From Candidatus Poribacteria bacterium (lineage in GTDB: Bacteria; Poribacteria; WGA-4E; WGA-3G), in assembly GCA_012267415.1 (NCBI GenBank), contig JAAXGN010000016.1, forward strand, positions 62,001 through 126,000: 64,000 nt of DNA. The letters are read 5' to 3'. This document shows, piece by piece, positions 44,782-54,055 of the stretch. A model generated the notes under the pieces. The model saw nothing but the letters and a program-made list of their open reading frames with translations, was not told the origin of the DNA and ran no database searches. The position numbers and the translations under genes are program-made. Numbering within the stretch: the stretch's first letter is position 1; every line of letters begins with the position of its first letter.

Positions 44782-46870
44782 TAGAATCCTTCACCTTTCT
44801 CCAAACATAAGGTTGAGAACGCAGCAATAGCGCGTCTTTTGAAAACACGATACTCAATTCTTCACCGCTCCGATCGATTAACGGGTAAATGGAAAACATC
44901 GGTGGCAAACGTAATATCCTCCTTAAATCACGCACCTTTTCTGGACGAATGAGACACAATAAAGGTTTTACGCACAACCACCTATTGATTTTGTTAATTT
45001 CCGAAAAGTTACCGTCAATTTCAAACCCCTTAAATGTATGCAATTGTCGGTAACAGTCATCAGTAAATTGTTCCCTAATCTTACGGCTCTGAGTGAGTCG
45101 AAACTGTTCCCGTTCAGCGCGATATTCATGAAGACGCAAATAGACATCAACATACTGAAACCTACGAAACGGAACCTTCTGTATCTGACATTCTCGCTTA
45201 AAATCTGCTTTTTCCATAAATTCAACTTCGGCGTTTTGCATTACCCACAAAAGATTGTAGTTTTTGATTTTGCCGTCGGTTTCGTCAAGGATACCGCAGG
45301 TGAACGGTGATTCACCACGAAATCGAATGACACCTGCATCAATGATTTCAGGTTGTTTCTGCTTAACAGCGAAATATAATTTCGTTGAACGTATTTCAAT
45401 ATTGGTCTCGAAAATGTCGGAATAAACCCGTGTGAGTTTTTTACGTTCAGATGCATAGTTTTCACGCAAACTTGGATGTCCAAGTGTGTTGATAATATGT
45501 GAGGCATGCAACCACCCCCAAGATTTTCGATAGTTACGAAATTCGTTGATAGGTGAGAAAACTTGCTTATCCTCACCTTCACTTCTCATGAGATCAATCA
45601 GAGTTTCTTTGTCAATTTCTGGATCCGATGGGATGACCTGCTCAACCCGTTCATAAGCATATTTTGGCAGAAGTGAATGTGCAACAAAACGTTCAAACTT
45701 CATAACCGTCCCGTCGGTTTTCGTGTATTCAGAGTGCCGACCCAGTCGACCTAACCTTTGAATCCATGACCCAGAATCCATTGCTTCAAAAACAAGAAAG
45801 TTGATTTTGAAGTCAACGCCGACATCTACCGTTGAAGTGCCAACAAGTAGATCGCTTTCGTGGAGCGCAAAATACCGTTCTTGTTGGCTGCTGAGTCCCG
45901 TATTTTCTCCAACCCGCAAAGGGAAATCGCCTGCTTCGTTTCGCTCCTTGAGAAATGTGCAAATTCGCTTCGCAGATGCGACTGAGTTGATGATAATTGC
46001 CCCACGTGAACTCGGATTTTCGTCAAACCACGTAGCAATCTGCTGGTAATAGTTTTCGACCCACGCCTCGGTCTGGGGACCTACTGCATGAAAATGTAAG
46101 TCGAATGGGGCACAGATCTTGCACCATTTTGCTGAAACCTGTTTATCAGACTGATAACACCCCTCAATGATTTTATAGCGAAGATTCGCTTTTTCTAAAC
46201 AATTTAGCAGAAGCGGATTGGGTGTTGCAGAGAGAAAGACAAACTTTTTCTGACTCCATTTACCACTTCCCTGCTCAATGAAATACAACATTGTCGTTAG
46301 AACAGAAATGACTTGTGATACATCATAAATATGGAATTCGTCAAACACAAAAAGATCATAATAATCAATAACATGTTGTACTAACTGGTCAGGATTTTCG
46401 TATTTGGAATTCAGATACTGGAAATTGGCAATGAGATTAAATATGTCGGGATTTGTGAGAAGAATAGGATTTTTTAGTGCCAAATGCTCGATCGCTGCTT
46501 TTTGTCCGCTTAAATCCTTCAATTTAGTACGTAGTTCAAACAGACTATCGCTAAACATTTTGTCACACGCAACCGGTTGTGCAAACCATTTGCAGTAGTC
46601 TTGCACTTGTCGTTCTTGATCCTTGATCAATTCATTGGTTGGGTACATAGCAAGGATTGACTTGCCTGATGTGAATGCCGAAAGATATGCAGCAAGGCTT
46701 TTTCCATCACCTGTCATTGCAGTATTAAAGACAACATCAATATCAGGGTTGCGAATTGCATCAAATGTTTTTACTTGATGCTCGCGTAAAGATATTTCCT
46801 GAGGGACACCTACAATTGGATCAGATTGTGTAAGTTTTGAATAGACTGGTAAAACTCTAATTTGGTTCAT
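44774..46870 (-). CDS. cas3: Type I-D Cas3' helicase
   Basis: A 698-residue SF2 helicase: NTAMTGDGKSLAAYL (Walker A), FVFDEFHIYDVSQ (Walker B, DEFH, near 176), FLSATPNP (motif III), TSTVDVGVDFKINFLVFEAMD and WIQRLGRLGRH (motif VI, ~377). There is no HD nuclease domain, as usual for I-D, where Cas10d supplies it. GGAG lies 7 bases before the ATG. First gene of the four-gene operon. Confidence 0.93.
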   Translation of the reverse strand: MNQIRVLPVYSKLTQSDPIVGVPQEISLREHQVKTFDAIRNPDIDVVFNTAMTGDGKSLAAYLSAFTSGKSILAMYPTNELIKDQERQVQDYCKWFAQPVACDKMFSDSLFELRTKLKDLSGQKAAIEHLALKNPILLTNPDIFNLIANFQYLNSKYENPDQLVQHVIDYYDLFVFDEFHIYDVSQVISVLTTMLYFIEQGSGKWSQKKFVFLSATPNPLLLNCLEKANLRYKIIEGCYQSDKQVSAKWCKICAPFDLHFHAVGPQTEAWVENYYQQIATWFDENPSSRGAIIINSVASAKRICTFLKERNEAGDFPLRVGENTGLSSQQERYFALHESDLLVGTSTVDVGVDFKINFLVFEAMDSGSWIQRLGRLGRHSEYTKTDGTVMKFERFVAHSLLPKYAYERVEQVIPSDPEIDKETLIDLMRSEGEDKQVFSPINEFRNYRKSWGWLHASHIINTLGHPSLRENYASERKKLTRVYSDIFETNIEIRSTKLYFAVKQKQPEIIDAGVIRFRGESPFTCGILDETDGKIKNYNLLWVMQNAEVEFMEKADFKRECQIQKVPFRRFQYVDVYLRLHEYRAEREQFRLTQSRKIREQFTDDCYRQLHTFKGFEIDGNFSEINKINRWLCVKPLLCLIRPEKVRDLRRILRLPPMFSIYPLIDRSGEELSIVFSKDALLLRSQPYVWRKVKDSNG

Positions 46871-47381
46871 TTATACTCCAGAAAAACTAAAATACTTTTA
46901 CTTTATGTAGTAATTACTTGACACACACCTGCATCAATTTATACAGTAACAGTAAGGTAATTTGGTCTAATTTTCAAATTTTAATGCTAAGCCTACATAC
47001 AACTGTATTAGAATATGGGATTATTTAGAGATTCATTTCCGTAAAAAGGAAACCCCTAATGAAGTTTTAGATTTAATTTAAACTGGATAATATGCGGCAG
47101 GACTCTTAACATATTGGCGGTAATATGTAGGTTGGTCATCCAAGAATAGACCAACCCCTACAATCGTTTTGATGGATTGGATCACCTAAATATTATTCAA
47201 TCTTCATATTGAAACAATATTAAATAATGAATTATCAATTTTCCGATAATCCTGCAGACTCCGAACCCGTAGGGGCGAGGTCTCCTCGCCCGTCATCAAC
47301 GTGCAACCTGCATATTTAATATTCAAATTTGCTGAAATTTGACATCTATGGATAAGCATAGGCATATATGGGAGAAGGCAT
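46871..47381. other. Gene-free gap between cas3' and the C25 protease
   Basis: No gene and no CRISPR repeat units. Contains two inverted repeats: GTAGGTTGGTC / GACCAACCCCTAC (47127-47161) and a GGGGCGAGGTCTCCTCGCCC palindrome (about 47272-47291). These could end the protease transcript before the cas operon. The cas promoter must lie in about 46880-47000, where I see only weak candidates. Confidence 0.65.
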
Positions 47382-48875
47382 CTACTCGCTTTGTGGGACA
47401 GCGGTCGTTTCCCACTCGGGCCAAATCTGTATCATTGATTCGGGTAAAATCTGTATTTCTGTCTTTTTACTGGTGAGTTCAATACGTAAACGGTTTTCAC
47501 CTTCTGTCCTTTCTAAGGGTAACAGCCAATAAGCACGATACATTTTACCATCAACATACCCTCCGACACAGATGTTCTCTATGTGCTGAAAGATTATATG
47601 TGTGTCGCCTTTCAACTGATGAATCGTCTGTCCATTCTGCTTAATCTGAAGTTCAATGGAAGATGATACCGAATTCAACCAGTCTGCCTGTAGGAACAGA
47701 ATGGGTTGACCGTCCTCCTGAGCGATATTGAAACTGGATTCTATTTCACCCTGACCCGGTACTTTGAGATATACTCCGTTATCTGAAATATGATCAATGA
47801 GCGGATACTTGGCAAAAACAGAACGTCCCGTTCCTTGATGCAAACGGGAAAATGGTGAACCGTAGGCGTTCCACTCCAGAAAGGTCAGTAAGTGGGTTCG
47901 CATATCCCCTCTAAATTGATGGAGCGTTTCCTTCTTCTCAAGTTTTAGTAATAGTTTAGAGAGATGATTTATCTGTGCGTATCCAGCACGTGCTTCGGTG
48001 AAAAGTTTGACAACAGACCTGTCAGGATTGGCTTTGTAAGCATTCAGAAAACACATGACCAGTTGGTTGGTATACCGCGCCGGTATCATACCGGGAACAG
48101 TTGCAGTGTTTCCAAGATAGGTACGACAACCGTTGTTCAAAAATGCTTTTAAGAGTTCTGAGCCGGGCGGTGTGGTTGCACATCCGTTGATGAAAGCAAT
48201 CGGGTTTCGTGTTAACTGCGGCATACTTTTAGCTGTTATGAAGTTTTCGCCAAAACGATTGCTTAAACCTTTAGGACTGCCATGCCCAAAATGGATTATA
48301 AGGTCTGAATTCGGGAGTTTTCCATCCTTTTTCCTGCCGATCACATCAACCTGATGTCCTTGCTGAGTGAGTGCATCCATAAACTGCTGTGTTTCTAAAT
48401 GGATACGCGTATCTTCCGAACACATGATTGTTGCATCCGGACCTGCTGTTTCAGCAGTATCGTGCATCTGTTGTATCATCGCTTCAGGATTTCCGAGTAT
48501 TCTTGTTACAGCAACTTCTGGTAGACCATCGCGATCTAAATCTGCGTAAAAAGAGTCGGTGTGGAATCGCAATTGAGCTAAACCGATTTCCCACATCGGT
48601 ATAATTGTCTCATCTCCTACAATTATAAGCGTATCCAACGCACCATCAGTTCTTGAAATCATTTCATCCTTGATGACCTTTGCCATCCCTGTGAGACTTG
48701 AATCTGGATATTTTGGTATTGTGATATGTTCTCCTGTTTTTTGCAGATGAACTTCATCAATATCAAGTATATTGGCGTTGTGTGTATCAGCAAGTGTTTC
48801 AACCGCCTGTTTAATTCTTGGTATCTCCTTGGAAAATGCTTCTGATAGTGCATTCATATTTGTCAGTATTAACAT
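47382..48875 (-). CDS. Caspase-fold C25 (gingipain-like) cysteine peptidase, cytosolic
   Basis: A 497-residue protein without a signal peptide. The C25 pattern is clear: TLIIVGDETIIPMW, then HTDSFYADLDRDGLPEVAVTRI, LIIHFGHGSPKG (His198) and FINGCATTPPGS (Cys232), the His/Cys dyad. The last ~150 residues are a beta-rich domain. Secreted gingipains carry a prodomain and signal, which this lacks, so it probably cuts cytosolic proteins. The AAGGAG is 13 bases from the ATG, separated by an A tract. It lies 511 bases upstream of the type I-D operon on the same strand. A functional link is a hypothesis. Confidence 0.85.
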   Translation of the reverse strand: MLILTNMNALSEAFSKEIPRIKQAVETLADTHNANILDIDEVHLQKTGEHITIPKYPDSSLTGMAKVIKDEMISRTDGALDTLIIVGDETIIPMWEIGLAQLRFHTDSFYADLDRDGLPEVAVTRILGNPEAMIQQMHDTAETAGPDATIMCSEDTRIHLETQQFMDALTQQGHQVDVIGRKKDGKLPNSDLIIHFGHGSPKGLSNRFGENFITAKSMPQLTRNPIAFINGCATTPPGSELLKAFLNNGCRTYLGNTATVPGMIPARYTNQLVMCFLNAYKANPDRSVVKLFTEARAGYAQINHLSKLLLKLEKKETLHQFRGDMRTHLLTFLEWNAYGSPFSRLHQGTGRSVFAKYPLIDHISDNGVYLKVPGQGEIESSFNIAQEDGQPILFLQADWLNSVSSSIELQIKQNGQTIHQLKGDTHIIFQHIENICVGGYVDGKMYRAYWLLPLERTEGENRLRIELTSKKTEIQILPESMIQIWPEWETTAVPQSE

Positions 48876-49369
48876 TTTTTTTTGGATTCTCCTTCTAACG
48901 TTTTCTTAGGCTATATCTATCCTAACATGATTTTAAGTGAGAAATCAACTTTAGATGACGATAAAAATATTTTACTTTTTCTCTAAAATATTGTATACTA
49001 TTAAATGCAATCAGCAAATAAGAGCATCACAAGTAAAAGGTTGAAACCTTCGCTGCTTTTCTGCTGTCTTGTCAAATGGATGATTAAATGCTTGAAGTGG
49101 TAAACATCTCAAGCAAACATAGATGCCATTTAGGTATTCCCTGGGATTTCAAGATTACCAGGATAACACACTTACATTAAGGGTTTAGATGCGTTCTTAC
49201 AATCGTTTGATAGAACCACAAACCTGTTATCCTGGTTCAGACAATTTCCTCTCTTCACCAAAACGTCTGATAAACATAAGATCCCTGTTATCCCGAAAAT
49301 CCTGGGAGAATGCCTAATGGTATTTATACCGTTGATTTGGTAGATCTTGTGATAACTGAAAACTGAATC
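48876..49369. other. Divergent gap between the C25 protease and the XPB-like gene
   Basis: No gene seen. TTTACT (48971-48976), 17 bases and TATACT (48994-48999) make a plausible plus-strand promoter 370 bases before the helicase start. Remnants of the GCCATTTAGGTATTCCCTGGGA unit shared with 39230-39250 and CCTGGTTCAGACAAT copies fill 49120-49330. Confidence 0.5.
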
Positions 49370-50740
49370 ATGGATACTCTAAAAATAGGCTTTGACAAAG
49401 GCACGCTCATCCTACAGAACGTCCCTAAGACAATTCAACCGAATTTGCCAGATATGCTTTGGGATGAACGTACACTTACCTTTCGCGCGCCTGCTTACAG
49501 ATACCGTCATATCGTATCCCAGCTGCGAGCACACGACATACCCTACACCGATTCTGCACGACAATTCACTATTAAAGAATTTACCAATAAAAAGAAAGTA
49601 ACGCCATATCCGTATCAGACTGAAGCGATTGACGCATGGCACGCAAATAACAGACGCGGTGTGATTAGTCTACCCACAGGTGCGGGTAAAACTTTCATTG
49701 CAATTTTGCTTATTGCAGAAACACAACGTCCAACTCTTGTGCACGTGCCGACGATTGATCTTATGCATCAATGGTCTGATGTGTTGAAAGAACATTTCGG
49801 AGAAGCGGTAGGCATCTTTGGCGGAGGTGAACACGACTTGCGAGACCTCACAGTTACAACCTATCAGTCGGCTGTCATGCATGCACCCCACTATGGGAAT
49901 CGGTTCGGTTTCGCTATATTTGACGAATGTCACCATCTTCCAGGAGACCAATATCAATACGCTGCAATCAGCAGTATTGCACCATTTCGTTTGGGATTAT
50001 CAGCGACTCCTGATCGTGTTGACGGTAAAGAGAGTCGACTCTATGCACTTGTCGGTGAGTGCTGCTACGAAGCACAGGTGCGGGAACTCTCTGGCAAAAC
50101 GCTCTCTGAATATCGCGTCGTCACGATTGCGGTTGATATGGAAGACATTGAACGGATTCAATACGAAGAGGCACGACGCACTTACCTAAGTTTTCTGAAG
50201 CAAGAAAAAATAAGTATGGGCACGTCAAGCGGATGGCAGCGGTTCCTCTGGAAATCATCTCAATCCGAGACTGGACGCGCAGCGTTTAACGCCTATCTTA
50301 CACAGAAACGGCTTAGTTTTGCCTCTACTGCTAAAAAAGAGTGGGTCTGGAAACTCATCCAACGTCATCGTGGGGATCGCATCCTTATCTTTACACAGGA
50401 TAACGACACCGCATATCAACTTGGCACACGTTTCTTCCTGCCAGTTCTAACACATCAGACAAAACAGAAGGAACGAAAAGCGTTCCTGAACGGATTTCGT
50501 GATGGCACCTATTCTATCCTTGTCACTTCAAAAGCACTGAATGAAGGTGTAGATGTGCCAGAAGCAAATGTCGCTATTATCGTATCTGGCAGTGGCAGTG
50601 TCCGAGAACATGTGCAACGCTTAGGACGTATCCTTCGTAAACGTGAAGGAAAGCAAGCTATACTCTACGAACTGATATCTAAACAGACAGGCGAACAGTA
50701 TGTCAACAAACGCCGAAGACAACACCACGCTTATCAATAA
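49370..50740 (+). CDS. XPB/Rad25-like SF2 DNA helicase
   Basis: A 456-residue protein. It has an N-terminal damage-recognition-like domain (~1-75), then LPTGAGKTFIAILL (Walker A, 102-108), VPTIDLMHQW (Ia), FAIFDECHHLPGDQY (II), LGLSATPDRVDGKE (III) and VQRLGRILRKREGK (VI). The architecture and length match archaeal and bacterial XPB, a 3'-5' helicase of nucleotide excision repair. No clear ribosome site is present. The next gene, 35 bases on, is the Bax1-like partner. Confidence 0.9.
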   Translation: MDTLKIGFDKGTLILQNVPKTIQPNLPDMLWDERTLTFRAPAYRYRHIVSQLRAHDIPYTDSARQFTIKEFTNKKKVTPYPYQTEAIDAWHANNRRGVISLPTGAGKTFIAILLIAETQRPTLVHVPTIDLMHQWSDVLKEHFGEAVGIFGGGEHDLRDLTVTTYQSAVMHAPHYGNRFGFAIFDECHHLPGDQYQYAAISSIAPFRLGLSATPDRVDGKESRLYALVGECCYEAQVRELSGKTLSEYRVVTIAVDMEDIERIQYEEARRTYLSFLKQEKISMGTSSGWQRFLWKSSQSETGRAAFNAYLTQKRLSFASTAKKEWVWKLIQRHRGDRILIFTQDNDTAYQLGTRFFLPVLTHQTKQKERKAFLNGFRDGTYSILVTSKALNEGVDVPEANVAIIVSGSGSVREHVQRLGRILRKREGKQAILYELISKQTGEQYVNKRRRQHHAYQ

Positions 50741-50775
50741 TAGAAATTAACCCATCACATGCCTACCTTACAACT

Positions 50776-52074
50776 ATGCTCACAAAAGACCTACTCCGAT
50801 ATAAAATACAGAGCGGTAAAATCTATCCGCAATTTGTCTCACCGACTGATGAGAAGTTGTTATCGGTTGCGGATCAGTTAATTACTGTATTTGAAAAATC
50901 TTCAGACAAAACACGGTCAACGTTGTTAGCAGCAAGTAAGGAGGTGATAGATAGTTCAGCGTTACCCCTCATCATCAAACGGGGATTTGAGAAGCTTCTG
51001 TTAGATAGGACGGACTTTGATACCTCACCTAACGAAGCACTCATAACGTTTCGACACGACCTCTTCACGCAGACGAGTCGTTTGCTATCGCAGGAACAGT
51101 TTAAGGACTATTCAGCATATCAACAGAAAGTATTAGAAATGGTTGACAGCGGATCATTAGCAGATGTCAGTGCTGAAGATGAAATCGCGTTAGGTGAGAG
51201 ACTCTATGCAGACCTTCCGAGTTGTCAACCAATTTTATCGTTTAAAACACTTTCACCCGAACACCTGCTACATCGCTACAACACTGCACAGGTACAAGGT
51301 TTGCTGCTTCATTGTAACGCACTCACCTTAAATCTCACGGATTCTATGACAGCGGAACTGCGTCAGCTGTTCAAATATCTCAGGTTTCATCAGTTATTGT
51401 GTACCATACAACGCTTGCATGGAGCCGAGGACACGCACCAACAAGAGCACGATGAAAAAAAACATAAAACTGCAAATCAGAATGTATTCCAGATTACCGT
51501 AGATGGACCGCTAAATCTATTTTACAAAACGAAACGTTACGGTATGAATTTGGCAAACTTCTTTGTTGCCGTGTTGCACCAACCGAAGTGGGAACTCATA
51601 GCCGAGATTCAGATGCGAAATAAACGTCCTTTACGACTCTATCTCAATGAATCGTGTGGTATAAAACCAATTTCACAGCAGTTCCTGGCATACATACCTG
51701 AAGATATTGCACATTTTCAAGCGATGCTTGCTAATAAGACAGATGCGTGGCAGATTAGTCCTGGCAGTCAGTTCTTGCCTTTACCGGGGGATGCCTACTG
51801 CTTTCCAGATTATCAACTCGTGCATATTAGTGGTGCAAAGGTCGCAATTGAGCTGTTTCATCCTTGGCATCAAGGTCATCTATTATCTCGTCTTAATACG
51901 CTTGCCGAACAGACAGATACCCCCTTGATTCTTGGTGTTTCAAAGGAATTAGAGAAAAAACCTATCATAGCTGATGCGATGGAGGCATCCTCATATTTCT
52001 CCCAGTTCGGTTTTACCTTCCGAGATGTACCAACAATGGGGACATTGCTTCCAATACTGAATTCGCTTGTGTAA
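50776..52074 (+). CDS. Bax1/DUF790-like nuclease, XPB partner
   Basis: A 432-residue protein opening MLTKDLLRYKIQSGKIYPQFV, typical of DUF790, and with LLRLQ-like HRYNTAQVQGLLLHCNAL in the middle and VHISGAKVAIELFHPWHQGHLL near 360-375. In archaea DUF790 is Bax1, which binds XPB and, as an XPG-like nuclease, incises DNA at bubbles. The acidic E in VAIELFHP is a candidate catalytic residue. Gene order xpb-bax1 is the same as in archaea. Confidence 0.85.
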   Translation: MLTKDLLRYKIQSGKIYPQFVSPTDEKLLSVADQLITVFEKSSDKTRSTLLAASKEVIDSSALPLIIKRGFEKLLLDRTDFDTSPNEALITFRHDLFTQTSRLLSQEQFKDYSAYQQKVLEMVDSGSLADVSAEDEIALGERLYADLPSCQPILSFKTLSPEHLLHRYNTAQVQGLLLHCNALTLNLTDSMTAELRQLFKYLRFHQLLCTIQRLHGAEDTHQQEHDEKKHKTANQNVFQITVDGPLNLFYKTKRYGMNLANFFVAVLHQPKWELIAEIQMRNKRPLRLYLNESCGIKPISQQFLAYIPEDIAHFQAMLANKTDAWQISPGSQFLPLPGDAYCFPDYQLVHISGAKVAIELFHPWHQGHLLSRLNTLAEQTDTPLILGVSKELEKKPIIADAMEASSYFSQFGFTFRDVPTMGTLLPILNSLV

Positions 52075-52189
52075 ATATCCTTACCCAATGGAAAGCAACC
52101 TTGAATATACCTCTATCATCTGCTAAAATAATGATAAGAATAATAATTACAAAAAAGAAAAATATCACAAATCACATAAAAACAGACCT

Positions 52190-53997
52190 ATGAATCTACA
52201 ATTACCAGAAGGTGCAAAAAAACGCATCGGTAAAGGTGAAATCTACCAGATGCAGTTTTCTCCAGACGATACTGTGCTGGCGGTTGCAACCAGCATCGGC
52301 ATCCTGATCTATTTGATACCTATCAGGAGATAGACCTCCTCACCGAACATAATGATGTTGTTAAAAGCCTTGCCTTCAGTCCAGATGGACGAATATTGGC
52401 AAGTGGCGGTGGATGGGATGATAAGACTATTCGTCTGTGGAATGTCCAGACCAGACAACTTCAAAAAACCCTCACAGGACATGATGGGGAAGTTACGAGT
52501 CTCGCATTCCACCCGAATGGCAATTCACTTGCAAGTGGCAGTTCAAACAAAACAATCTGCCTTTGGGATATAGATAAGGCGGAACGCAAAACACGTATCG
52601 CATGTGCGGATCAGGTTGTGGACATCGCTTTCAGTTCTGATGGAAAAATGCTCGCGAGTGGTGAGAAGAATCAATTTGATCAATCTATTCATCTGCGCGA
52701 TGCTAAAACGGGACAACCTGTCAAAACCCTAATATCAAACGTAGAACGCATGCGAGAGATCTCTGTTGCATTCAGTCCTGATAGAACAACATTAGCTGGA
52801 AGTTGTAACGACACCATTCACTTATGGGATGTAACAACAGGTGAGAGACGAAAAACATTCACAGCCCCTGGGAGAGTCGTCAGTATTACCTTCAACCCCA
52901 GTAGCACACTGCTTGCAAGTACTGGGACCCAGATCAATCTATGGGATGTTGCTACCGCAGAACACAAACAGACACTCTGGGGAAGTCATGATTATGTAAC
53001 CTTTAGTTCCGATGGAAAACGTCTCGCGAGTGGTGGTGATTTTAATGGGATTAATCTATGGGACGTTTCAACAGGACAAAACATCAAAGCAATTGATGGG
53101 TTTAATGGTAGTGTGAATTGTGTATCGTTTAGCAAAGATGGAAAGAAACTAACATTTGGAAGTTACAACGGTATTCATATATGGGATACAAATAAAGACA
53201 ACCCCTTAAATACACATCTGACCTATAGCATCAATTGCAACGCTTTCAGTCCGGATGGGAAAACAGTAGCAGGTGCTAATGGCGAACCTGAGACTATCTG
53301 GCTTTGGAATGCAAATACAGGAGAAGAGATTAAAACATTTACAAAAAGAAAAAATACAGCCTTACATTGGGTGAATGCTGTAGCATTTAGCGTTGATGGA
53401 AAGATACTCGCAAGCGGCAGTGAAGACGGCAATCTCTATCTTTGGGATGTAGCAACAGGTGAGATACTAAATGCATTGATTGAAGATGCGGACAATATCT
53501 TCAGTGTTGATTTCAGTTCCGATGGAAAAACGTTAGCAAGTGGTAATGCGGGAAACACTATCCAACTATGGGATATCGCAACAGGAAAACATAAGGCAAC
53601 ACTTGAAGGACATACAAAATGGGTTTTTGCTGTAGCATTTAGTCCTGATAGCAGGATGTTAGCAAGCGGAAGTTGGGACAAAACTATACGTCTATGGGAC
53701 ACCCATACAAATGAGGAACTAAAAACATTTACAGGTCATACAGATGCCGTTTGGAGTGTGGCGTTCAGTCCTGATAGACAGACATTGGCATCTGCAAGTG
53801 AAGACAGGACGATACGGTTATGGAACATCGCGACTGGTGAACAGTTGCATATATTCACAGGACATACAGGATGTATAAATGAAATCGCCTTTAGTCCGGA
53901 TGGGAAAACACTCGCAAGTGGGAGTGATGATGGCACAGTGCTGCTCTGGAATATAAAGAACGGCACACGGAGTGTGCCTACTACTTTTAAGGGATAA
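52190..53997 (+). pseudogene. WD40-repeat protein gene, frameshifted near its start
   Basis: Frame one starts at ATG 52190 (NLQLPEGAKKRIGKGEIYQM, the same opening as the downstream WD40 protein) and stops at TAG after SIGILIYLIPIRR. A second frame takes over at about 52311 (DTYQEIDLLTEHNDVVKSLA) and runs to 53997 with some 11-12 WD40 blades (FSPDGKTLASGS... LWD). Deleting TT from TATTTGAT restores one frame, SIGILIYDTYQE, so a 2-base insertion is likely. It could be a true pseudogene, a sequencing error, or read from internal starts. The 3' end is also altered by a captured repeat. Confidence 0.8.
53960..53984. repeat. Captured ACGGCACACGGAGTGTGCC repeat in the WD40 gene 3' end
   Basis: 23 of 25 bases match the right arm of the element at 24816-24909. 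It encodes the last residues (GTRSVPTT). A 16-base direct repeat, ATGGCACAGTGCTGCT, flanks the insertion at 53930-53945 and 53997-54012. Confidence 0.75.
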
Positions 53998-54055
53998 TGG
54001 CACAGTGCTGCTGTGGGATGTCTCTACATAATTTAACAAAAAGGAATCTGACATA

